43,444 bases of DNA from Crocinitomix sp. (GCA_013138735.1 WTCE01000149.1:1-43444), one strand, 5' to 3'; numbered from the stretch's first letter, positions 7,302 to 16,225 are shown. The notes: generated from the sequence alone by a model not told the origin. Program-made: numbers and translations.

Positions 7302-8654
7302 ATGAAATATCTGTTCACGCTACTAATCGCTGTACTAGGAATACATTCTTTTGCACAAACTCCAGCATTGCGTTTCGACGGTGTTAATGACTATGTAAAT
7401 CTTGGAACAGAGGTGGCAACAGATGTCCGCACCATTGAATTTTGGTTTAAGTTGGACGAAGATATCACCCCTGCACTCGCGACTCATATCTCGCTCGTTG
7501 TTCGTGACAATACCACATCTAATTATGACGAAATTGTTTTGAATTTTGATCCGAGTGGAACAGCTCATCCCGGAAAAATAAGATTCGGAGTGGTAAAAAC
7601 TTGGGTTGATTATTCTGATATTTTCACAAATAATGATCATTGGAACGCAGACCAATGGTACCATATCGCTGCGGTAGTTCATCCCGCATTAGGAATGATG
7701 CTATTTGTGGATGGCATAAAACAAGATGACACCCACCCCAATACAATTCCGCCACCTGCCTTAGATAAAATCACAACTATTGGATGTTGGGGCGAGTTAA
7801 ATAATCGTTTTTTTGATGGGACGATTGATGATGTTCGATTTTCATCAGAAGGTTTATATACAGAAGATTTTATACCACCATGCCCAGATTTACCTTACGA
7901 AGGTTCAACGATAGCCTTATGGCACTTGAATGAAGCAATTGGTAGTTTAGCGCACGATTCTGGTTTAACACATGATGCAGATATCGAAGGTGCATCTTGG
8001 GGCTTTGGACCGATATGCTGTACCTCTTCCGAAAACACTATGCCGCCCATTTTTTTATGCAGAGGACAAAGCGCTGAAGTTTTTGGTGATTATGTTACAG
8101 AAGAAGGAACTTATATTGATAGCCTAATTAACATTGGAGGTTGCGACAGTATTGTTTATCAAGAAGTTTATGTTTCAGATGATGTGATAGATGATGGCAT
8201 TTCAATTACTGGTGACCTTTTTACGGCTGACCAGGCTGGAGCAACTTATCAATGGATGAATTGTAATACGGGTGAAATTATTCCGGGTGAAATCAACCAG
8301 TTTTACGAACCTACTGATAACGAACCTTATGCAGTTATTATAACTATTGATGGCTGCATAGATACTTCAGCGTGCATTACAATTCAGCAAAGCGGAATTA
8401 AAGTCAATTCTTTGCTTGACTTTAAAATCTATCCAAATCCTGCCGACCATCTTGTTACCATTAGCGTCAACAATTTTACAAGCCCAATTCAATTAACAAT
8501 TTTTGATTTAACTGGCAAAAGAATTTATTCCGAACAAATGAATACTGAGAAACTTGAGTTAAATACAAGTAATTTTGTAGCTAGTATATATTTGGTAAAA
8601 CTGCTTACAGCAAAAGGTTCAATGCAAGTTTTTAAACTATACGTTCAGCATTGA
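7302..8654 (+). CDS. LamG-domain surface protein with T9SS type A sorting tail
   Basis: The 450-residue protein has a signal peptide (to ~18, ending SFAQ) and a LamG/concanavalin A-like domain at ~20-225 (FDGVNDYVNLG, EFWFKL, WYHIAAVV, FVDGIKQDD, FDGTIDDVR). A small module ending in CDSIVY follows near 245-285, then a linker and a T9SS type A sorting domain from ~375 (IYPNPADH, FDLTGKRIY, ASIYLVKL). It should be exported by Sec and then displayed or released through the T9SS. LamG domains bind glycans or proteins; the ligand is unknown. Three other LamG genes with the same FDGVNDYV opening lie in this window. It ends 12 bases from the convergent flippase gene. Confidence 0.88.
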   Translation: MKYLFTLLIAVLGIHSFAQTPALRFDGVNDYVNLGTEVATDVRTIEFWFKLDEDITPALATHISLVVRDNTTSNYDEIVLNFDPSGTAHPGKIRFGVVKTWVDYSDIFTNNDHWNADQWYHIAAVVHPALGMMLFVDGIKQDDTHPNTIPPPALDKITTIGCWGELNNRFFDGTIDDVRFSSEGLYTEDFIPPCPDLPYEGSTIALWHLNEAIGSLAHDSGLTHDADIEGASWGFGPICCTSSENTMPPIFLCRGQSAEVFGDYVTEEGTYIDSLINIGGCDSIVYQEVYVSDDVIDDGISITGDLFTADQAGATYQWMNCNTGEIIPGEINQFYEPTDNEPYAVIITIDGCIDTSACITIQQSGIKVNSLLDFKIYPNPADHLVTISVNNFTSPIQLTIFDLTGKRIYSEQMNTEKLELNTSNFVASIYLVKLLTAKGSMQVFKLYVQH

Positions 8655-8666
8655 TTGGACTGAGTC

Positions 8667-10142
8667 CTAATTTTTACTGATAAATTTTCGTTTCATCTTC
8701 AAAAGCCACTCTCGCATATCAGGCGCCAAATTGAATTTTAAAATAAGCGTCCAATAAATAATCGTAATGCCAAAGACATAGGTTAATATTAACCAGAATG
8801 GTGGAATAGGCAGCTCAACAAATGATATAAATAAGGTAAGTACAACACCAATTAAAACGATTTTCGCAAAACCTTTGTCAAAAGGTTGCAATCCGTAAAC
8901 ACGTTTAAGGTAATACCAACGTCCTAGGTTGACTGCAAAAATGGCGAGCGCAGATGCAGCAGCCGCTCCTAAAACTTGCCATTCACTAATAAAAAAATAG
9001 TTTAACGTTATCACCAATAAGGCCAATACAATATTAAAGTAAGTATTGACTTTATAGCGTTTTGAAGTTAGTACAACCTCCATGTTCAATCCTGTCATCA
9101 TGTCAAACAACTGACCTAAGCCTAAGAAAAAGAAAACATAAAGACCGTCTTCATATTTTGGTAAAAAAGTCAAAGCCGGAGCAAAACAGGCCCAGCCTAC
9201 CAAAAACAAGAAAACGGCAATTACAGTTTGGTTAATGACACTCTTTCTATAAATACTGTCAATCTTATCCAAGTCATCCGTTTTCCATGACTCTGTAAAA
9301 ACAGGAACTGCAATTCGCTTAATTCCTCTGGAAGGAATTCCAATTAATGCTGCAGCAAAGAAAATAACCGAATACAAACCAACAGCATCAGTCCCCACCA
9401 TTTGATTGAGCATTAATTGATCAATTGTAATGATAATAACACCAGAAGTGGCTGCTATGATTCCAAAAATGCCAAAATTGAACATTTTTTTATTAGTTGC
9501 GCGATCAAAGAGTTCTTTTTTGGGTAAGGTTAATTTTTGTGTTTTTATAATCGCCAAAAAGATGATAATTAATCCCGGAATGCACAAAGCTATTGTATAA
9601 ACATAAGCCAATCCTTCATAATCTACCCAGCCCAGCCAAAAAAGCACAATACCGAGTAAAACAATTAGCTTCAACAAAATTCCTTCCAAAAATGCTCCCG
9701 TAACCGAACTAAAAAGCATCCGCAAGTAAACATCTAAATTCCGAAAGAAGATCCTGAAAAAAATGATTGGGAAGATTAAATAGACCAAGGATCGAATCAA
9801 CTTTTGTTCATCTCCCGTTCCTACAAAAACATCTTGAAATATGTAAAAGGTAATTTCCCCAGTTAAAACACCAATCAAAGAAAAAATGAGTCCAAAAATT
9901 AAGAATCCTGAATGTCCATTATGTTCATTTCTGAAATTAGAAAATACCTGAAACGTAATTTGCGCAAATCCTAAACAAAATATAATGGCAATAACATTAG
10001 AAATAGAGTTCAATAAGGATAAAGCACCTATTTCTGTCTTCGTTAAATAAACAGCAAATAACAATTGCGACGTCACCCCTATTCCAATCCCTAAGAAAGA
10101 AATAACGGTTGTTCTAAGTGCTTGTTTTTGAATTATGCCCAA
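8667..10142 (-). CDS. Wzx-like oligosaccharide flippase (MOP superfamily)
   Basis: The 491-residue protein consists of about 14 hydrophobic helices with short basic loops, in the pattern of RfbX/Wzx polysaccharide transporters, and ends in a basic tail. It should move a lipid-linked oligosaccharide across the inner membrane. The start is near a conserved-looking hydrophobic opening (RTTVISFLGIGIGV). It is transcribed divergently from the nonulosonic acid operon across a 194-base gap and fits as exporter of the glycan made by the surrounding genes. The carried glycan cannot be determined from sequence. Confidence 0.88.
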   Translation of the reverse strand: MGIIQKQALRTTVISFLGIGIGVTSQLLFAVYLTKTEIGALSLLNSISNVIAIIFCLGFAQITFQVFSNFRNEHNGHSGFLIFGLIFSLIGVLTGEITFYIFQDVFVGTGDEQKLIRSLVYLIFPIIFFRIFFRNLDVYLRMLFSSVTGAFLEGILLKLIVLLGIVLFWLGWVDYEGLAYVYTIALCIPGLIIIFLAIIKTQKLTLPKKELFDRATNKKMFNFGIFGIIAATSGVIIITIDQLMLNQMVGTDAVGLYSVIFFAAALIGIPSRGIKRIAVPVFTESWKTDDLDKIDSIYRKSVINQTVIAVFLFLVGWACFAPALTFLPKYEDGLYVFFFLGLGQLFDMMTGLNMEVVLTSKRYKVNTYFNIVLALLVITLNYFFISEWQVLGAAAASALAIFAVNLGRWYYLKRVYGLQPFDKGFAKIVLIGVVLTLFISFVELPIPPFWLILTYVFGITIIYWTLILKFNLAPDMREWLLKMKRKFISKN

Positions 10143-10293
10143 TTGTTCGTCTTTAAAGTGTAAATGAACGAAAATTTCTGTAATTCAATACTTGCCTTAT
10201 GATTTTTTAACAACAGAGCAAAGTGAATGAAAAGCAAATGCTGAATCAACGCTTTACTGCATTGCATGACCTTTACTACAATACATAGCGCGG

Positions 10294-10320
10294 ATATTAT
10301 TAATAATATTGCTAACTTTG
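10294..10320 (+). promoter_or_regulatory. Operator-like palindrome next to the -7 box of the nonulosonate operon
   Basis: A perfect 16-bp palindrome, ATATTATTAATAATAT (10294-10309), is followed three bases later by TAACTTTG (10313-10320), a full match to the Bacteroidota -7 element TAnnTTTG. The ATG is at 10337. No TTG is present at the expected -33 position, so the palindrome fills what would be the promoter spacer. A dimeric regulator binding there could control the operon; this is inference from position and symmetry. Confidence 0.5.
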
Positions 10321-10336
10321 TTATAGGACTAAATTT

Positions 10337-11386
10337 ATGAATTTCAACGACTCATTTCAAATAGGAAATTTTACAATTAGCGAAGGTTCACCTGTGTTTA
10401 TTATTGCCGAAGCTGGCGTAAACCATAATGGTGACATTGAGTTAGCAAAACAGCTAATTGATGTTGCAGTTGCTGCAGGAGCTGATGCCGTAAAATTTCA
10501 ATCATTCATTACAGAAGAATTGATTTTAGATAATGTGGAAAAAGCCACTTATCAAAAAGAAACAACCGAACGTACAGAAACTCAGTTTATGATGCTGAAA
10601 AAACTGGAGTTTGCTGTTGATAATATGAAGCTGTTAAAAGCCTATTGCAAAACCAAAAATATCCTCTTTCTGACAACTCCATTTGATGAAAAAAGTTTAG
10701 AATTGTTAGATGAATTGGATTTAGAAGCTTATAAAATTTCATCAACCGACACAACAAATATTGGGTTCATTCGCAAAGTGGCTAAAAAAGGCAAACCAGT
10801 TATTTTATCAACGGGTATGTGTTATATGCATGAGGTTGAAAAAGCCGTACAAACGATTGCAGAAATAAATCCTAATGTAGTTCTATTACAATGCACATCC
10901 AATTATCCGGTAAAGGCGAACGAAGTACATTTAAACGTGATAAAAACGTTTAAAAATAAGTTTAACATGGTCATTGGATTTTCCGATCATACGCCATCAA
11001 TTGGTGCATCACCTTATGCTGTAGCAATGGGTGCAAAAGTGGTTGAGAAGCACTTTACGCTTGACAAAGAAATGGAAGGCCCCGATCATAGAGCGTCTTT
11101 AGATCCTGAAGAATTAAAAGCGTATATCGCAGAAATTAGAATAGTTGAGCAATATTTAGGAGAGGGTTCTAAAACACCTACGGAGAGTGAAAAAGATACG
11201 CGCAATAGATTACAAAAATGCTTAGTTGCAGCCAAAGCAATTAAAAAAGGAGAAGCTTTTGACGACGACAACATAGTTGCGAAACGCACAGGTGGAAATG
11301 GAATTTCGGCCATAGATTATGACAATGTCATTCATAAAATTGCATCACGCGATTTTGATAAAAACGAAATTATAATTACCGAATGA
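10337..11386 (+). CDS. neuB: Nonulosonic acid synthase (NeuB/LegI/PseI family)
   Basis: Predicted to condense phosphoenolpyruvate with a six-carbon N-acyl sugar (ManNAc or a 2,4-diamino relative) to make a nine-carbon sialic-acid-like sugar. The 349 residues match family length. A TIM-barrel part carries EAGVNHNGD near 27, TTPFDE near 115, STGM near 153, SDHTPSIG near 217 and FTLDKEMEGPDH near 238-249. A C-terminal SAF (antifreeze-like) domain starts near 285 with CLVAAKAIKKGE. It is the first gene of a five-gene operon and overlaps the next by ATGA. The sequence alone does not say whether the product is Neu5Ac, legionaminic or pseudaminic acid; the aminotransferase in the same operon favours a diamino type. 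Confidence 0.92.
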   Translation: MNFNDSFQIGNFTISEGSPVFIIAEAGVNHNGDIELAKQLIDVAVAAGADAVKFQSFITEELILDNVEKATYQKETTERTETQFMMLKKLEFAVDNMKLLKAYCKTKNILFLTTPFDEKSLELLDELDLEAYKISSTDTTNIGFIRKVAKKGKPVILSTGMCYMHEVEKAVQTIAEINPNVVLLQCTSNYPVKANEVHLNVIKTFKNKFNMVIGFSDHTPSIGASPYAVAMGAKVVEKHFTLDKEMEGPDHRASLDPEELKAYIAEIRIVEQYLGEGSKTPTESEKDTRNRLQKCLVAAKAIKKGEAFDDDNIVAKRTGGNGISAIDYDNVIHKIASRDFDKNEIIITE

Positions 11387-12003
11387 GAAATTTGATAGTT
11401 ATAGGAACCGGTGGACATGCAAGACCTGTAGTCGACATTGCGCAATTATTGAACTTGCACCTTGTAGGTTGTATCGACCTTAATTATAAAGGAAATTTTG
11501 AGGATATATTAGGAGCACCTGTAGTTGGTGGCCTAGATCAACTCAGTAATTATGCGGCTGAAGACACAGACGTTTTTGTAGCGATAGGAAATAATTTAGA
11601 ACGTAAAAAAAATAGTACTGATCTGCAAAACAAGGGTTATAAGCTTATAACATTAATTCATCCCACTGTTATTTTTCCAAAGCATATAAAAATTGGTAAA
11701 GGCAGTTTAGTTTGTGCTGGCGTAATTCTAAACTCTGATCTTGAAGTAGGTAAAGGATGCATTATTAATACAGGAGCCATTATTGATCATGAAACTGTAA
11801 TTGGGGATTATTCTCACATTGCTCCCGGAGTTAAAATTGCAGGTCGTGCAAAAATTGGCGAACTGGCTTTTATTGGAATTGGCAGTGTAATTATTGACAA
11901 AATTAAAATTGGCGACAATGCTATTATTGGTGCTGGAAGTGTAATACTTGATGATGTAGTTGAAAACACCACGGTTGTTGGACTTCATAAAAAAATGAAA
12001 TAA
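11383..12003 (+). CDS. neuD: NeuD/PglD-like sugar O- or N-acyltransferase
   Basis: Predicted to transfer an acetyl group to the nonulosonic acid or an amino-sugar precursor. The 206-residue protein has the two-part architecture of NeuD/PglD. A small nucleotide-sugar-binding Rossmann domain (GTGGHARPVVDI near 8-19) precedes a left-handed beta helix of hexapeptide repeats (~90-190; KIGKGS, VGKGC, IGELAF, IGDNAIIGAGSV). The IDHETVIG segment near 134 carries the expected catalytic His. It overlaps neuB by four bases and is two bases from the next ORF. PglD acts on an amino group and NeuD on a hydroxyl; either is possible, and the aminotransferase in the operon makes the PglD-type reaction attractive. 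Confidence 0.87.
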   Translation: MRNLIVIGTGGHARPVVDIAQLLNLHLVGCIDLNYKGNFEDILGAPVVGGLDQLSNYAAEDTDVFVAIGNNLERKKNSTDLQNKGYKLITLIHPTVIFPKHIKIGKGSLVCAGVILNSDLEVGKGCIINTGAIIDHETVIGDYSHIAPGVKIAGRAKIGELAFIGIGSVIIDKIKIGDNAIIGAGSVILDDVVENTTVVGLHKKMK

Positions 12004-12005
12004 TT

Positions 12006-12863
12006 ATGGCTTTCGTTTCATCCTCTTGCGTTAAACATGAAAAAATTATTGATTCCATTCGTGAATTAAATGCTTTTGGTTTTAATGCAATTGAATTGTC
12101 AGGAGGCACGAGACCATATCCAGAAATGTTAATGGATTTGAAAAGCGCCAAAGAAAATTTGGGCGTAGATTTATTATTGCATAATTATTTCCCTCCCCCA
12201 CCTGTCGATTTTGTCTTGAATTTAGCATCAGCGCATGATACCATTCAACAACAAAGTTTGGAGCATTGCAAACGGGCCATTGAAATGTCAATTGCATTAG
12301 AAACAGGTCAATTCGGTTTTCATGCGGGCTTTTTTATTGATATAAAAGTATCTGAGATTGGAAAAAAATTGTCACCAAGTGACATTACCGATAAAAACGA
12401 AGCTTTTGACCGCTTCTGTGATGCTCACCAACATTTAACAACATTTGCGGGGAATGATTTAAAACTATACGTCGAAAATAACGTCTTTTCAAAATCTAAC
12501 CACGAATCATTCGAAGGCAAAAACCCTTTAATGCTAACAGATCTTGAAGGTTTTAAGGAATTAAAATCGCGCATTGATTACAATTTATTATTGGATGTGG
12601 CACATTTAAAAGTGAGCTGTAAAACGCTCGATCAAAATTTTACTGAAACACTCGAATTGTTATTTAACAGTTCTGATTATATTCACGTTAGTGATAATGA
12701 TGGATTGCATGATACGAACAACGCGCTTCAAGCAAATTCTGATTTATTTAAGCAATTGGAAACATTGAATTGGGAGAATAAAACAGTGACTTTAGAAGTG
12801 TACGAACCCTTAGAAAAGGTGGCAGCATCTGTTGATACAATAAACTTAATATTAAATGCTTGA
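12006..12863 (+). CDS. TIM-barrel sugar isomerase/epimerase-like protein
   Basis: The 285 residues match the xylose-isomerase-like/AP-endonuclease-2 TIM-barrel superfamily: FNAIELSGG near 25-31, a HNYFPPP segment near 60, GFHAGFF near 104, YVENNV near 158, LLLDVAHLK near 198, YIHVSDNDG near 225 and LEVYEP near 266. The Glu, Asp, His and Glu at strand ends look like the divalent-metal site. Members isomerise or epimerise sugars, or are hydrolases. It is not part of the classical Neu, Leg or Pse pathways as I know them, yet it is fixed inside this operon, with a two-base gap before and an eight-base overlap after. It may supply or reshape the six-carbon substrate of the synthase. Confidence 0.75.
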   Translation: MAFVSSSCVKHEKIIDSIRELNAFGFNAIELSGGTRPYPEMLMDLKSAKENLGVDLLLHNYFPPPPVDFVLNLASAHDTIQQQSLEHCKRAIEMSIALETGQFGFHAGFFIDIKVSEIGKKLSPSDITDKNEAFDRFCDAHQHLTTFAGNDLKLYVENNVFSKSNHESFEGKNPLMLTDLEGFKELKSRIDYNLLLDVAHLKVSCKTLDQNFTETLELLFNSSDYIHVSDNDGLHDTNNALQANSDLFKQLETLNWENKTVTLEVYEPLEKVAASVDTINLILNA

Positions 12864-14268
12864 ACAATTAAAATGTGAGCAAAATGGAACACTTTTAGAT
12901 GTTCTGCAAGTCATTAATACCAATGGCAAAGGCATAGCATTTGTCGTTAATGAGGGAGACGAATTTATTGGCGTTTTAACAGATGGCGACATTAGACGTT
13001 TGTTATTAGAAGGCAAGGCTTTAAGTTCAAAAATTGGAGATTATCCCAATACAAATTGTGCAACTGCTCAAGTGAACGAGACTTTTCAAGAAATGCTTGA
13101 AAAAACGAGTGATGCGGTAAGCATCTTACCCATTTTAGATGAGCAAGGCAAATTAGTTGACTTTTTTCAATATCAAAACAATGTATATATTCCTGTTGCC
13201 GCACCAAACTTAAAAGGCAACGAATTCAAATATTTAGTAGATGCTTTTTTGTCTACATGGATTTCAAGTTCAGGAACTTATATCAGACAATTTGAGCGTG
13301 ATTTTTCTACTTTTTGCGAATGTGAATATGGCGTAGCCGTATCTAACGGTACAGTAGCCATTCATTTGGCCTTAGAAACACTAGGCGTTGGAAAAGGAGA
13401 TGAAGTTATTATTCCTGATTTAACCTTTGCAGCAACGATTAACGCCGTTTTTCATGCCAATGCAACACCTGTAATTGTAGATGTAAAAGAAGACAATTGG
13501 TGCATTGATCCTGCTGAAATTGAAAAAGCCATAACACCACAAACCAAAGCTATTATTCCTGTTCATATTTATGGACAACCTTGTGATATGGATGCCATAA
13601 TGGACATTGCAAAAAGACATAACCTTTTTGTGATCGAAGACTGTGCAGAAGCGCACGGCGCAACATTCAATGGTAAAAAAGTAGGGTCATTTGGAGATAT
13701 TTCTACCTTTTCGTTTTTTGGAAACAAAGTCATTACTACTGGCGAAGGCGGAATGTGTGTTACCAATTCGGAAAAACTTAACGACCGTATGTGCGTATTG
13801 CGTGACCATGGCATGAGTAAAACCAAACGCTATTGGCATGATGAAGTAGGTTATAACTACAGAATGACCAATTTACAAGCGGCTATTGGCGTTGGACAAT
13901 TGGAACGTATTGATGAAATCATAGATTTTAGAAGATCGATTGAAGCCGCTTATGTTGAAATGTTGGCGGATGTTGATTTTATTCGATTTGAACCACATTT
14001 CGAAAATAGAAAACGGATTACGTGGTTGGTTTCCGCTTTAGTTACAAATGGTAAACGTGATTTATTGATAGAAAAACTCAAAGAGAATAGCATTGATGCG
14101 CGACCTTTCTTTTATCCATTGGGAGATATGGAACCTTATAAGGATAACGTTTTTTCCAATGCAAACAGTAAAAAACTTTCTGCTACGGGAATCAACTTCC
14201 CTACGGCTCAATTTTTAACTCCAAAATTACAAGAACGGATCAAAGCCATTTTTGAGGAATTAAAATGA
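12856..14268 (+). CDS. CBS-domain / DegT-type PLP aminotransferase fusion
   Basis: The 470-residue protein has two parts. Residues ~1-110 look like a CBS pair (GKGIAFVVNEG, GVLTDGDIRRLL, then a second repeat with VSILPILDEQGKL), a nucleotide-binding regulatory module. From ~115 on is a full DegT/DnrJ/EryC1 (ArnB/PglE/LegC) sugar aminotransferase with SSSGTYI, VSNGTVAIHLAL, DCAEAHGA, the PLP-lysine segment FFGNKVITTGEGG and DHGMSKTKRYWH. It should add an amino group to a keto sugar using glutamate and PLP. CBS pairs are usual on the PtmE nucleotidyltransferase of legionaminate pathways; on an aminotransferase they are unusual. It overlaps the gene before by eight bases and the CMP-sugar synthetase after by four. 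Confidence 0.87.
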   Translation: MLEQLKCEQNGTLLDVLQVINTNGKGIAFVVNEGDEFIGVLTDGDIRRLLLEGKALSSKIGDYPNTNCATAQVNETFQEMLEKTSDAVSILPILDEQGKLVDFFQYQNNVYIPVAAPNLKGNEFKYLVDAFLSTWISSSGTYIRQFERDFSTFCECEYGVAVSNGTVAIHLALETLGVGKGDEVIIPDLTFAATINAVFHANATPVIVDVKEDNWCIDPAEIEKAITPQTKAIIPVHIYGQPCDMDAIMDIAKRHNLFVIEDCAEAHGATFNGKKVGSFGDISTFSFFGNKVITTGEGGMCVTNSEKLNDRMCVLRDHGMSKTKRYWHDEVGYNYRMTNLQAAIGVGQLERIDEIIDFRRSIEAAYVEMLADVDFIRFEPHFENRKRITWLVSALVTNGKRDLLIEKLKENSIDARPFFYPLGDMEPYKDNVFSNANSKKLSATGINFPTAQFLTPKLQERIKAIFEELK

Positions 14269-14966
14269 ATGTCTTAGGCATCATACCAGCTCGTGGAGGT
14301 AGTAAACGTGTTCCTAATAAGAACATAAAAATGCTTGGCGGAAAACCGTTGATTGCTTATACGATTGAAGCTGCTCAACAAGCTTTGAATCTCACTGATG
14401 TAATTGTATCTACCGACAGCGCAGCGATTGCGGAAGCCGCAAAAAAGTTTGGAGCAAAAGTGCCATTCATTCGCCCGGCTGAATTAGCATTAGACGGAAC
14501 GAGTGATCGACCTGTTTTGATTCATGCCTTAGAACATTATTTAGCAAATAACGAAGGTACAATAGACGCCATTTGTTTGTTAAGACCAACCTCACCGTTT
14601 AGATCCGCCGCAAGTATTGATAAAGGTATTGCGCTTTTAAAGTTGAGTGGATCAGATGCTGTCCGCAGTATGACCAAGGTAGAAGGTGTACACCACCCCT
14701 ATTGGATGTTTCAATCAGAAAATGGTTTGGCGACTAATGTTGTACCAGACGTTTCAATTGAAAAATATTATCAAAGCCAATTGTTACCGCCGGTTTATAG
14801 ATTGAATGGTTGTGTTGATTTAATAAAAACGGAGGTCTTACTCAATCCAAATTTGCCGCTTTATGGTAATTCCATGCAAATTTTAGAAACCGCCGAACAA
14901 GAGTCATTGGATATTGATACGTTGCAAGATTTTGAGTATTGCGAATGGTTGCTATCGCGGAAATAG
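14265..14966 (+). CDS. neuA: CMP-nonulosonate cytidylyltransferase (NeuA/LegF/PseF family)
   Basis: Activates the nonulosonic acid as its CMP derivative, the donor for transfer onto surface glycans. The 233 residues match family length and open with the signature IIPARGGSKRVPNKN, followed by GKPLIAYTI, VSTDSAAIA near 44, LLRPTSPFR near 106-114, a YRLNGCVDLI segment near 178 and DIDTLQDFEY at the end. It is the last gene of the operon; its ATG overlaps the aminotransferase stop (ATGA). It converges with a small membrane-protein gene 14 bases away, with no clear terminator between them. Confidence 0.92.
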   Translation: MNVLGIIPARGGSKRVPNKNIKMLGGKPLIAYTIEAAQQALNLTDVIVSTDSAAIAEAAKKFGAKVPFIRPAELALDGTSDRPVLIHALEHYLANNEGTIDAICLLRPTSPFRSAASIDKGIALLKLSGSDAVRSMTKVEGVHHPYWMFQSENGLATNVVPDVSIEKYYQSQLLPPVYRLNGCVDLIKTEVLLNPNLPLYGNSMQILETAEQESLDIDTLQDFEYCEWLLSRK

Positions 14967-14980
14967 GATTTGAATATTAC

Positions 14981-15274
14981 TTAAATATGATCTCTGTTTT
15001 TCAATTTGTTTTTGGCCCAAACTCCTAGAAATATGCAAATAAGAGTTGGAATAAACAACCATAAAAAATTCAGATACTCTGGATTCCTCTCATAATTTTC
15101 CTTGAGAACGCCGAACATATCTAATTCGGAATTACTTCGAGCTTCAATTTTGAACAAAGCATACAATGGAATTCCAACACCGAATAAAATTATTGGGATT
15201 AGAAAGGCTAACAGGGTTCGACACCAAACCTTAATTAGCATTAATTTATATTCTGATAGTTTCTTAAATGACAA
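14981..15274 (-). CDS. Small two-helix membrane protein, unknown
   Basis: Unrecognised; 97 residues. A hydrophobic helix at ~21-41 (TLLAFLIPIILFGVGIPLYAL) and another at ~69-88 (FLWLFIPTLICIFLGVWA) flank a polar loop of ~25 residues; the ends are basic. It is probably an inner-membrane protein. It is the last gene of a leftward run and lies 45 bases downstream of the methyltransferase gene. No domain is recognised. Confidence 0.55.
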   Translation of the reverse strand: MSFKKLSEYKLMLIKVWCRTLLAFLIPIILFGVGIPLYALFKIEARSNSELDMFGVLKENYERNPEYLNFLWLFIPTLICIFLGVWAKNKLKNRDHI

Positions 15275-15319
15275 ATCGACCTCGTTTCTAATCTAAGTCT
15301 GCCTTAATCCTATTTCCAA

Positions 15320-16225
15320 CTAAAAAAAGCGTCTTTTTACTTTGCTAATTTTATTCTTTAGCCCATAAACCAAACTGCTTTGTTCTTTTTGAACACGTTC
15401 AAAAACTGCGCGTTGTTCTGTATAGTGATCTTGAGAGATATTTGGTTTCACAATTTCCTTACTTCGCCTTGCCATTAGAAAAACCTCCCCATTATTATGT
15501 CGATCCCCTTCTACAATTTCAATTTCTTCTAAACCAGCTAAACGCAAGATATTTGCAAGCGAATATTTATTAAAATAATACGTATGTACCACCCTAAACC
15601 ATGATTTCTCTAAACTTTGAATTGGATTTAAATTATTGGGTACAGCAATATAAAGGATTCCAGTATCGCTCAATGTTTCACGAATTCGTTTTAAGGCCAA
15701 CAATGGATCTAAAAAATGCTCTAATACATGCCGCATGATGATTACACCAAATTTATCGGTCAATGCTTCATCCCAATTCGAGTTTACATCATCACTTAAA
15801 ACTTGAATGCCATTTTTTTTGAGAATCACTTGTGATTCTTGAGACGGTTCAATCGCGTTTAATTTTGCTTCCGGAAAAGCTTTACCTAAATCCAATAAAT
15901 TATCCCCTGCTCCACTTCCAATATCTAAAATGTGCTTTACGTCAGTACCCAATAAGTTTCTTTCTTTCAAGCGACTTAAAATTGGATTTTCTTTCGTGCT
16001 AACCTTTTTTTCCTTTTTAATATCAGGACGATAATAATTATCGTATTGATTTTTGTAAAAATCAAGGTAACCATCTGCATCCCAACGTGGGTTTAAATAA
16101 CCCAAACCACAGGCCTTGCACAAAACCACATTTAGCGGTAAACTATGCTGCCCTTTGTCAGTTACTTTATGTGTATCGTCAGCACCACAAATATTGCATT
16201 GAATGGTTTCTAATTTATAATTCAT
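15320..16225 (-). CDS. SAM-dependent methyltransferase with N-terminal zinc-ribbon
   Basis: The 301-residue protein combines an N-terminal treble Cys motif (CNICGAD at 9-15 and CKACGLGYLNP near 36-46; probably one zinc) with a class I methyltransferase domain: LDIGSGAGDNLLDLG near 112, an acidic IEPSQ after strand 2, and MRHVLEHFLDP near 165. This arrangement is common in O-antigen and sugar-modification clusters (NovU/TylCIII-like C- or O-methyltransferases and C20_methyl-like proteins). It likely methylates a nucleotide sugar or a glycan end in the cytoplasm. A TACTTTTG -7 box lies at 16254-16247, about 20 bases before the start. The acceptor is not evident from sequence. Confidence 0.82.
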   Translation of the reverse strand: MNYKLETIQCNICGADDTHKVTDKGQHSLPLNVVLCKACGLGYLNPRWDADGYLDFYKNQYDNYYRPDIKKEKKVSTKENPILSRLKERNLLGTDVKHILDIGSGAGDNLLDLGKAFPEAKLNAIEPSQESQVILKKNGIQVLSDDVNSNWDEALTDKFGVIIMRHVLEHFLDPLLALKRIRETLSDTGILYIAVPNNLNPIQSLEKSWFRVVHTYYFNKYSLANILRLAGLEEIEIVEGDRHNNGEVFLMARRSKEIVKPNISQDHYTEQRAVFERVQKEQSSLVYGLKNKISKVKRRFF

